DNA of 64,000 bases from Oscheius onirici. Lineage: Eukaryota > Nematoda > Chromadorea > Rhabditida > Rhabditidae. Made by a program: the position numbers and the translations under genes. This document shows, piece by piece, positions 54,736 through 64,000 of the stretch. How positions within the stretch are numbered: position 1 is the first letter of the stretch; each line of letters opens with the position of its first letter. The stretch lies in contig OW051468.1 in the NCBI GenBank assembly GCA_932521025.1, positions 1,054,064-1,118,063 on the forward strand, read 5' to 3'. The notes below the pieces were generated by a model. The model saw nothing but the letters and a program-made list of their open reading frames with translations, was not told the DNA's origin and did no database searches.

Positions 54736-56475
54736 AGGGCTAATAAATGTTGAGGACTTTGAACTTGTTTTGAGTTTTGGGACAGAGAGACAGACGGATC
54801 GATGGTCGGAGGGGGGGGGGGGGTAGAGTCAGTAGACAGAGGAAGTCTCTCCTGGACGGTCATCTTTAGGTGCTTTGTCATCTGAAGTTGAAGGAAAGGT
54901 TGACCGATAAGATGGTGAGAAAAGCCAAGGGTCTGAATCAGTAGTGAGAAAGCAGGAATCCAGCAAGAGAACAGATTGTATTCATTTTTGTGTTCGCAGG
55001 TTTTTCCTTCCCATTTGACTCTTCGGTGCTCGTCAAGAGACACGAGGACAGAAAATTCGAGTAGTCTAGGTTTTTGGACCGGCAGTTACCATAGAGAAGG
55101 CCATTTTCGGGGACAGGTGAAATGACTGACAGATTGAATGAAATGACTCGGGAGACAGAGAGAATTTTTTGCTAGACACTCTCTCAGTGTCGCTGTCTCT
55201 CACTAGTGGGCTTTGCCATAGATACAGCCGGTTCAGTTGCCTACACCAATAGGCAAATCCTCCTGTCATATGACCTCTCTGTTGGGATCTTTCCCTTTTA
55301 TTCAAATTCCCGCGCTACCGTATCTATACGATTCGGGCGTCAAATCTTCTCTATTTGAATATTGTCCTCCCTTTACCCAGATGTGTGATTCCTCTCCGCC
55401 TTTTGTTATTATTGTTTTCTATCTAAATGCAAACTCTTTTTGTTCTAAAACTTCTTGTTATTCTGTTCATCGATCACAACACTTTCTCTTTCTTTCCCTT
55501 TGTCATACCCTTTACATACCGTATACTCATCTACCCCTCTCACTTTCTCACACAATCAGTTCCTTTCAGAACCCTTACATGGCTCTCTTTCTTTTTTCAC
55601 TGAAGTTCCTGCTGATTAGCTCTTCTGTAACTGAATGGCATGATCGGCAATAACAAGATGATCAAAAGCAAAATAGGGTAATACTTCGGCTGGCTACAAA
55701 AACCACCCCAGGAACATAAAGAATGCAGGTAAAATGCGTTACTTTACGAAAAACGGCTCAAATGGAAACAACATGACCATTTTTGATTATTTCGGGCCAA
55801 ATTTCAGGCATTCTTCATGTTATTGGAGTGGTTTTTCGCGTAGAATACGATAAACATACTTAGAAAGTTTGAACATCTGTGGAAAATGGTGAAAAACCGG
55901 AAATTGGGGCCTTTGTCGCAAGTTCCCGCCCAAAAAATTCAAATAGGGGGTAGCCAGCCGAAGTATTACCCAAAATAGAATACAGAACGCATTCCAATAC
56001 GTGGATCATGTAAGTCAATTTTTATCATTTCAACTAATAATATCGGTTTTCGAAGAACCAGCGGCATTCCAAATATTTTGTGGATTGGCGATGCTTCAGC
56101 CACAAAGAAATCATCACAATCGAGTTTGTTCAATGTGAGTCATCTTTTTTATCGATTTCAATTTCAAGTTAAGCAGTCTGAAAATCTGTATTGGAACCGT
56201 CGAGCGAATTTTTATGGAGGATGTCAACAGTATTAGAAAGTGATCAGTTTCAGACACTGTGCCTAAAGTTTGAAGTCATTCTTGTCAAGCCTAAGAGAGA
56301 GAGAGAGAGAGAGGGACAGAGGGACAGAGAGACTATTCCCGCTGTTCTCCAGAACTATTGACCATCCTTCCAAGAAGCTAATTGTTCCCCTTCTTATCTC
56401 TCCAGAATAGTCAGTCCTATTAACTAAGAATTCCCTCAAAACTTCCGCCCCAAAAACCAAGAAAAAAGTTTATTT
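54736..56475. other. Intergenic; duplicated flank, poly-G run, gene-family remnant
   Basis: 54740-55590 is the direct copy of 51290-51910, with a G-run of about 13 at 54811-54823. R1 pieces are at 55070-55140 (-) and 55560-55590 (+). 55670-55975 has inverted ends (GGGTAATACTTCGGCTGGCTA at 55677, TAGCCAGCCGAAGTATTACCC ending near 55971), a fold-back element of about 295 bases. 56030-56240 (+) is another RRAN...GGCQQY remnant. Confidence 0.6.
55677..55971. mobile_element. MITE with GGGTAATACTTCGGCTGGCTA ends
   Basis: The 21-base ends are perfect inverted repeats (GGGTAATACTTCGGCTGGCT and AGCCAGCCGAAGTATTACCC). The inner part contains GGAACATAAAGAATGC against GCATTCTTCATGTTATTGG. It is flanked by AAAATA on the left (AAAATAGGGTAAT) and AAAATA on the right (TACCCAAAATAGAAT), a possible short target duplication. 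Confidence 0.85.
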
Positions 56476-57772
56476 TCAGTTATAAGCTGCCTTTTTACAA
56501 ACATATGCCCTCATCGTCTTCTGACAGTTCTGTTGCTGCCACTGGCTTTCAAAGCAGTTGGTACAGTTGCTGTAGTAGTCCGTTATCATCTACTCGGATT
56601 GTATTACTGTAACTGGAAAGAACCTACCATTCCGCAGTAGGAAAACTCTTGTTGGGAGTTCATGACCCAGTTGGTGAAATCCATTGGAGTTCCGTCTGTC
56701 CAGGTCCAGGAACCATTGGATTTGAGGAGTCCTATCCAGGTCTGATCAGTCACACTTGGATTTTCGAATCCTCCAGTCGCTAGCTTGAAAATAAAGGCAT
56801 TTTCGGCCTGATTATGAATTGAAGACAACTGGGCGCCCTGACTCTCACAGTCTGCATCTGCTTGCACAAAAGTTTTACGAGTTTTCGCTATATAACAGGC
56901 AGATGTTTTTGAATTGTAGGTCCAACCATTGTCGCAGGGAACTGAACTGGGCACTAAATTTAGCAAGAGACTAAACTCAAACCTTTTGGCTGAGGCGGAC
57001 AGGAAGCCGATGGACAGACAGGAGAAGGCGGACAAGTCACTGGCTTTTGAGTAGGACATGTGGTTGGTTTCGGGGTCTGACATGTAGGTTGAGGTGGACA
57101 TGTCTTTAGAGGAGGGACTGTTACAGTACTTGGACAAATGACTGGCTTTTGCGTTGGACAGGTTGGCGGAGGTGGACATGTCAATATCTTCGGAGGCGGG
57201 CTTGTGACTGGCGGTGAAGAAATGGGCATTGTACAAGCAAATGGCACATAAATGCTTCCACTCGAAATTGTAGTGCTGAATTACGTAATAATGTCACTAC
57301 GATTACTTACATCCAGCGACCAGTTTTCGGGTCAATCCCTACTTGTTCATTTCCGTGCCTTGGCTCTCCTGGTGCCCAATTTGCGTAAGAAAGATAGTTA
57401 GTCCTAAAGTCGTTCAGCCACGTAAAGCTATTATTGTGAGCATAGAGACCAATCCAGTAGTAACTGGAAGCGGTACTGAGCCGACCTGTATGTGGCTTGT
57501 GTGGCTTGCATTGTTCTTACTCTGCAGGAAACTGTTCTCATAGCTGTTTTCGATTATGGCCAGATCAGCATTACTGTCTATAACGCGACACCAATATTCG
57601 GCTGCCCAATATAAACTTAGACTAGCAGTATTGGCATATCCAAAATAGAAACATCTTAAACTTTCGACGGTACTGAAAGCGAAGGCACATACTTGTTCGA
57701 AAACAGCTCCCAACCATCAGGACACTGTGCATTGGTGAGAGCCAGAAAAGAAAGCAGAACGATGGGTTTCAT
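56476..57772 (-). CDS. Secreted double-CTLD protein with long Cys-Pro linker (lectin 3), 369 aa
   Basis: Six exons (57693-57772, 57521-57654, 57311-57485, 56983-57275, 56628-56941, 56476-56589) chain in phase to 1110 bases. It has a signal peptide (MKPIVLLSFLALTNA), a first CTLD (CPDGWELFSNKCFYF, YYWIGLYAHNN, NWAPGEPRHGNE) and a second CTLD (CDNGWTYNSKTSACYIA, TWIGLLKSNGSWTWTDGTPM). It differs from its neighbours in the linker exon: 293 bases against 92-98. That exon encodes an irregular repeat of the form CPPxPxCPTQKPxxCP. The repeat probably makes a stiff, disulfide-rich stalk and could vary in copy number. The stop is followed at once by AAAATAAA. Confidence 0.9.
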
Positions 57773-57894
57773 GACTGTCTCCTACTTATCAGTTCTACGG
57801 CTTTGTGGCTTAGTTCTTGTGCCACTTTATTGTGAAAACTGAGTTGGTTCTGTTCCAATGACTCGGATGGTTCTGTTTTGGATGGGCTAGGGCA

Positions 57895-57990
57895 GATGAT
57901 AACGAACTAGTACTCGAACTGTACCAGCTGCTTCGAGAGCCAGTTGCAGCAACAAGATTGTCAGAAGACGATGAGAATGACTATTTTCTT
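57895..57990 (+). pseudogene. Relic of a lectin last exon
   Basis: The plus strand reads MITN, an in-frame stop, then YSNCTSCFESQLQQQDCQKT, matching the final lectin exon. The premature stop and absence of other exons show it is dead. Confidence 0.8.
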
Positions 57991-58099
57991 CTTGCTTGTT
58001 TGGGTAGGAAGTTGTAGAAAAACCCTTGTTGAGGACCGTTGTGACTAGTTTATTCCTGTAAGCCACAAATCGTCCAGAACTGATAAGTGAGAGATAGTC

Positions 58100-59433
58100 A
58101 TGAAGCTGCTCGCTCTTCTTTCTCTTCTGGCTCTCGCCAGTTCCCAGTGTCCTGATGGATGGGAGACCTTTTCTAATAAGTGAGTTTGTCACTTTTCATA
58201 ACTGATAACCTCTTTAGATGCTATTATTTTGGGTACGCCACTCAACAGTGGTCCCATTCCTACTGGATAGCCGAATGGTGGTGCAAGTACGCAGACAATA
58301 CTGCTGATCTTGCCATCATAGAAAACAGCTTTGAGAACAACTTCCTGAAAAGTAAGTACGCGGAAAAGTACATTAACGTACCGTAAATTTTTGAATAGAG
58401 GCACTATTCGAATACAAACAAAATACGCAATTACGTACGCATTTTTTTGGATTGAAGAAAATATTTTTCGACATTCCTAGTATTTTTCCCATACAGATAT
58501 GAATCCTGGCTGCCAGTAAAAAAATAATAAAACAGTTAAAAAATGTCGTCATCAATACGAAAAAATATGCGTACGCAATTGCGTATTTTTTGTATGCGAA
58601 TATGCCTTTATTCAAATATTTACGGGTTGCAGGTCGTCTCAGTACTACACCGAACTACTATTGGATTAGCCTTTTTCGTAATAATCTCAACTTCGCTTGG
58701 CTAACCAACTACACAACGGGTTTGCCTGCATACACCAATTGGGGGCCAGGTGAACCCAAACTGGATTCAGGGGCCATTGACCCTAAAACTGGATACTGGA
58801 TGTAAGAGGTTACACGATATCATCCATTTTGATTCAGAACGAGAGCTTGGACATCACTTGAGAACACTCTCTATGTTTGTACAATGCCTGTTCCTTTGCC
58901 TCCAGCCACATGTCCGCCTCCGCCAAAGGGTTGGGAATTATTGTTGGCAAGACATTTCCCATTTCAGTTCCCTGTGACAATGGCTGGGATTTCAACTCGG
59001 AGGCCTCTGCTTGTTACAAGGCCTATCCTCGCCAGTCATTTGTGAAAGCCGACGCCTTTTGTAAGAATCAGGGCGGTCACTTGGCTTCAATCCACAGTGA
59101 GTCTGAAAACGAGTTTGTTTTTGAGCTGGTGACTGGATGGGTCGACAGTCCGAGTTCGACAGATCAGACCTGGATAGGACTCTTCAAATCCAATGGCAAC
59201 TGGACCTGGACTGACGGAACTCCAATGGATTTCACCAACTGGGCCATGACTTCTCAACAAGAGTTTTCCTACTGTGGAATGGTAGGTTCTTTCCAGTTAC
59301 GGTAATAGAGTGAGAGTAGATGGTAACGGACTACTACAACAACTGTACCAGCTGCTTTGAAAGCCAGTGGCAGCAACAGGACTGTCAGAAGACGATGAGG
59401 GCCTACGTTTGTAAAAAGACAGCTTATAACTGA
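58100..59433 (+). CDS. Secreted double-CTLD protein (lectin 4), 300 aa
   Basis: Six exons (58100-58179, 58218-58351, 58633-58801, 58838-58929, 58968-59281, 59320-59433) chain in phase to 903 bases, with the same intron phases as lectins 2 and 3. It has a signal peptide (MKLLALLSLLALASS), CPDGWETFSNKCYYFGYA, and YTNWGPGEPKLDSG in the first CTLD. The linker is short (PPATCPPPPK). The second CTLD has CDNGWDFNSEASACYKAY, GGHLASIHSESENEFVF and NWTWTDGTPMDFTNW, and ends QKTMRAYVCKKTAYN. The second intron is 281 bases because of a MITE at 58381-58625; the equivalent intron is 35 bases in lectins 2 and 3. Confidence 0.91.
58381..58625. mobile_element. TA-flanked MITE, copy 2, in lectin 4 intron
   Basis: Starts CCGTAAATTTTTGAATAGAG after TA and ends ATTCAAATATTTACGG. 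It shares GGCACTATTCGAAT, ATACGCAATTACGTACGCA and the central TTTTTCCCATACAGATATG (inverted) with 15718-15980. It has inserted only a few bases from the acceptor of lectin 4 exon 3. Confidence 0.88.
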
Positions 59434-62400
59434 AAACAAACTTTTTTCTTGTTTTTTTTGGGTCGGAAGTTTTGGGGGATTTCTTAGTGATTGGGGCTGG
59501 CTAATCCTGGAGAGATAAGGAAGGGGAACAGTCATTACGCTTCTCAGAAGCATGGTCAACAGTTCTGGATAACTGCGGGAACAGTCTCTCTGTCCCTCTG
59601 TCCCTCATTACCAGTCTCTCTGTAGAAAAAAACATCAAAACAATCTAAATTCATATATTCAGATTGTCTGGAAAGGTATTCCTTCTCTATGAGTCAAGAA
59701 CCGGCAGGAACCAAGAGAAATATCAATCCACAATAAATTGACCATGCGTCCGCTGAAAGCACATGTTAGAAGTTATAGTAAAGCTTCTTTTACTTTTCAA
59801 TAAGTACATGGGATGTGAGTATAGAACGGTTGACGTAAGTCAAGTTTCACTAGCTCACTAGTGAGAGACAGCGACACTGAGAGAGTGTTCAGCAAAAATG
59901 TCTCTGTCTCTCTGTCACCAGAGCCATTTCATTCAATTTGTCAGTCATTTCACCTGGCCGCGAAAATGGCCTTTTCTATGGTAATTATCGGTCCAAAAAC
60001 CTAAACAACTCGAATTTTCGGTTCTCAAAGAAAAGCTGCCTTCGTGTTTGGGCAAGGACTCTCACAATCAGGCTGTATCCATGGCGAACCTCAGTTGCCA
60101 GCGGAGACAGTGAGAGACAGTGGCACTGACAGAGAGTCTGGCAAAAACTCTCTCTCTCTCTCTCCAGTGCCGTTTTCATCTAAAAAGAGTCTGTCAGTCA
60201 TTCCATCTCTCCCCGAAAATGCCTTTCTCTATAGCAACTGCCGTCCCCGAAAGCCTACATTTCCAGTCTTTCTCTTTCTTTCTGTCTCTCTCTAATGTTA
60301 AAAATTTCAGATCCCTTTCATGGATTCATAAACTGTGGTACAAGTAAGATCTTCGGCTATACTCTCAGCTAGAAAAAAGTGAGCAGCAGACAATTTCAAA
60401 TTTCAAAGTCATCAATATGGACGACTCAAGGGACAGTTGGACAGATATTGTAGAGTTATTTCTTCTATTTCGTGACAAATTTCTTCTTCTTAGAGGTAGG
60501 AAATCGTATGGTCTCACAGTTTCTTTTAGAATGAAGGACTTATCGACCTGATCTGTCGTTTGCACTCCGAAATCGGACAAATGGAAGAAGAAGATCAGTC
60601 TCAAATTATACCCGGTAGATGTTGAAATCCTCTGCAAAGCCCGGTAGAACGATCGATGTAAAGAAAAATAAAGAGTTGATAATTTTGAAATTGTGCTTCT
60701 TGAGAACTATTCGAAAAGTTTCTCTCTGTTCCTGTCCTTCAGAAAACCTCTTCTGTCTCTCTCTCTCCAGTGCCGTTTTCATCCAAACAGAGTCCCATCT
60801 GTCAATCAGTTCACCCGAGCCCCGAAAATGCCTTTCTCTTAATGCCTTAGCATCTGAAAATGCCTTAGCAACTGCCGTTCCCGAAAACCTTTGTTTCCAG
60901 TCCTAGTAGCTTTCTCTCTATCTCTCTGTCTCTCTCACGTCAAAACTTTCAGATCCCGTACATGGATTTTCTCATCAACTGTGGTACAAGCTTCTTCTTC
61001 TACTGTCAGCTGAATAAAGCCATTTTTTATACAAAATCGCGCAGTAAACTCAGTACATCACCATCGAACGGAGCTGTAGATGAAGAAGAGTACGTCGAGA
61101 CGTTCGGAAAGACATTGGTTTCCTCCTTTTTTTCGTCACAAGCTGGCTTTACATGAAGGTAAGAGACTATTCAGGTCAATCTAATAATTTTACAGAAAAT
61201 CTTGATCAGAAGGCCATCAGCTTAGGACGGAATAGGGAGAGCAGACCAGTTTCTATTACTCTTTGGTGAGTGACCCTTCGACAACAGGATGGTCAGGCCG
61301 AGAAAGTGAATAAAGGAAAGATCTTGGAAAACAATAAAATTTTTATTATAATCAGTTTGTTAGGTATAATACAGCGACCATTAGAGTACAGTAATAAGAA
61401 TCAAAGGTTGCTTGAATTTTCCTGAAGAAACTCTCTTCCTCTCTGTTCCTCTAGTTCTGGAAAAGGGTGGGTGGCCTGGTGTGAAATCTCCTCTGACTTT
61501 CTGTCTCTGACAGCCTCTCTCTGTTTTTCTCTCTACTTGTCTGTTAATGTCACATCTGTCTCTGAGCGCATTTTCAACCAAAAAAGCCATTTGTCAGTCA
61601 GTTCACCTGCCCACGAAAATGGCTTTCTCTATAGCAACAGCCGTCCCCGCAAACCTACTTTTCCAGTTATAGCAGCTTCTCTTTCTCTCTGTCTCTCTGT
61701 CTTTCTAATGTCAAAACTTTCAGATCCCTTACATGGATTTTCTCATCAATTGTGGTACAAGCTAATTGTAAGTAAGATCTTCGGCTACTCTCAGCTAGGA
61801 GAAAGTGAGCAGCAGAAAATTTTAAAGTCATCAATATGGACAACTTATTCGCAACTCAAGGGACAGTTGGACACAGTTGTAGAGTCCATTTCTTCTTCTT
61901 AGAGGTGGAAATCGTACCTTTTAGAATTCTCAGTTTCTTTTAGAATGAAGACTTAACGATCTGATCTGTCATGTGCACTCCGCCATCGGACATGGAATGG
62001 AAGAAGGAGATCTGTTTCAAATTATACCTGGTAGAACAATCGATGTAAAGAAAAATATTGATAATTTTGAACTTTTGTGTTTTTGATAAGGAGCCAGAAA
62101 AAGCTTTTCTCTGACTCTGTCCGGGACCTTATGGGACAAAACCAAGTTGGTCTCAAAAGATCCCGGTGCTATATTTTTGGGTCTGAAATTCTTCTCACAC
62201 GGAGTCTGCCAGATTCGTCGTCGTAGCGCGTTAGTTTAACACAGTTTCGACAAGTTTTGATTTCTTTGAACAATTTAGTTTGAATCAGATCTCCTGGGAG
62301 CATGTTGGATTTCTTATGGACACCTCTCTGCCAGTTTCTTTCAAAGTAAATGGTTGTAAAGCTGACATAACCGAACTGTTTAGCACGGCCTGGATTCAAA

Positions 62401-64000
62401 AAACGGAAAAAAATATTCTATTTTGAACACTTTTTCTACACCAAAGTTTCAACAAAAAAGCCATCTGTCAGTCCACCTAATCCCCGAAAATGGGCTTCTC
62501 TATAGCAACAGCCGTCCTGAAAACCTTCCTTTCCAGTCCTAGCCATAGCTTTTTTTCTGTCTCTCTATCTCTCTAATGCCAAAACTTTTAGATCCCTTAC
62601 ATGGATTTTCTGTTCAACTGTGGTAAGAGCACTTCGCCTACACTTATCGTCAGCTCGAGGAAGAAGAACGCGGAAGAAGAAGAGTACGAAGAAAGGATCG
62701 AAAAGAAGCCTCTCTGTTTTTCCTACTTCCTGGTTAACTGGAAGTTCGTGAAGGTAAATAAAATCCACAGGTACCAGAACAACTAAATTTAGAAATTCTA
62801 TCTGACGTCACACCTGGAAACAAGTCAGTCAGCTAATGAAAATTGGTTCGATAAATTTGAATGCGTCATTGAGTTCAAACTCGCACGCACACGCAGAAAA
62901 AAATGGCGTCATCCCTCTACGAAATAGATGTTGAATGCGTCAGCTGGACCACTCAGGAGAACGATCGAACATACAGTGTAAAGAATAATAAAGATTTGAT
63001 AATTTTTAAACTGTGTTTTTCTTCCGAACGAGTCTGTAAAGCATTTCTCTGTTTTTCTCTCTACCTGTCACTTAATGTCACATCCGTCTCTGACTGCATT
63101 TTCAACCGAAAAAAGCCATCTGTCAGTCAGTCCACCTGTCCCCCGAAAGTGGGCTTCTCTATAGCAACAGCGTCCCGAAAACCTACGTTTCCAGTCCCTG
63201 TCATAGCTTTTCCTCCGTCTCTCTGACTCTCAGGGTTAATTGTCCAACTTTCAGATCCCTTACATGGATTTTCTCATCAACTGTGGTGCAAGCTAAGTAA
63301 GATCTTCGCCTAGTCTCAACTGGAAGAAAGTAAGCATTTTATTAGAAAGAAGTAGTTCTCTCAGGTCAGATCTCTACCCAGAAAATCCCGACTGGATGAG
63401 TAGGTCTTTTACGATCCGTTTCCTTAAAAACATGGTCTATCGGCGCAAATATAAAGGTAAGAGATTGTTCAAGTCAAAACAAAAATCTTACAGAAAAACC
63501 TATGGCTTGACTAAATAGGAATTAATTCAAGTACCCGAGAACGAACATGATAAGGATTTCATAGCCGCACGTTCCCGATTTGGTTGGAACGGACTTCGTG
63601 AAGTAAAATGTGCCCAGAAGACCCCTGAAGAGAAGATGTAGAATATAATAAACAGTGCATGTTCGCACCTGTTCTGGCTGATAAAATGACGGTTTTCAAG
63701 GTGATTCACCTGACCGAGATCACATCCGAAGAGTATATGGAGGGTTCTTGGAGTGTTGATGTTCAGGGTTGGTCAAGGTACGGTATCCGCTGGACAGGCT
63801 AGGCTGGCGAGATGTGTCAGGGTAGACTACCTTCGTGTACTACCACCTGGGATTGGACCTCGATCGTTTTCTTCATTGACTGTCATCCTATTCACTTGAC
63901 TATCTGGGCCTCTTATAAAGGACAGGCATCACATGGACCTGACTGGTAAAGTCGTGACAAGGCTCCAGAAATTATAGCTGTCTCTCTGTCTCACAGACAT
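59434..64000. repeat. Tandem array of R1-led, decayed gene-fragment units
   Basis: At least five plus-strand R1 copies (about 59930-60320, 60780-60975, 61590-61750, 62465-62605, 63115-63290) each end in TTTCAGATCCC.T.CATGGATT. In the copies at 60.95, 61.7, 62.6 and 63.25 kb this continues exon-like as YMDFLINCG or YMDFLFNCG. Three units continue with a second fragment (GATCTTCGGCTA...TCATCAATATGGAC..., then AATTATACC.GGTAGA, then GATGTAAAGAAAAATA). Frames are open only for 30-60 codons and differ between units. No intact gene is supported. The last 300 bases show nothing further. Confidence 0.65.

Overview
The window looks like nuclear DNA from a free-living rhabditid-type nematode; I cannot name the species. 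The reasons are very short introns (many 35-60 bases) with GTAAG/GTGAG donors and TTTCAG acceptors, AATAAA signals close behind stop codons, cuticle collagens, multi-exon C-type lectin-like (CTLD) genes, a C6-domain secreted protein, and dense miniature transposons. All exon models were built by eye. Most chain with consistent splice phases to a whole number of codons, which is the main internal check on them.

Layout. 1-5.6 kb: two internal exons of a FAM76-like gene (-), a terminal exon of an unrecognised gene (-), and repeats. 5.6-12.4 kb: a small mucin-like surface protein (-), a double-CTLD lectin (-) and a Myb/SANT-like DNA-binding protein (+). 12.8-16.5 kb: a complete nine-exon bbs-1 gene (-), the ciliary BBSome subunit. 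17.8-18.3 kb: a Pmp3/UPF0057 small membrane protein (-). 19.9-22.9 kb: two head-to-head cuticle collagen genes that appear identical, including the intron. 23.0-28.1 kb: a Receptor-L-like membrane protein (+), a lysine-rich protein (-) and a cysteine-rich secreted/GPI-type protein (+).

29.6-51.3 kb is dominated by a large inverted duplication with its axis near 38-39 kb. The left arm reads mucin pseudogene (-), C6-domain gene (+), small secreted protein (-). The right arm is the mirror image: small secreted protein (+), C6-domain gene (-), intact mucin gene (+). The intact mucin gene encodes a predicted 1509-residue protein with signal peptide, long Ser/Thr-rich stalk, CTLD-like module, cysteine modules, EGF domain, seven hydrophobic segments and a tail of about 430 residues. 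It resembles an adhesion-type receptor, but no GAIN/GPS region is visible. It is the most interesting single gene here.

51.3-59.5 kb holds three more double-CTLD lectins (+,-,+) and relics of their last exons. 59.8-64 kb is a tandem array of decayed copies of an unrecognised gene fragment. Throughout there are miniature inverted-repeat transposons, several with exact 8-base hAT-type target duplications and one with an empty site preserved in a paralogous copy. There are also long GGGACA-type microsatellites and a dispersed repeat of roughly 150-350 bases that ends in an exon-like sequence.
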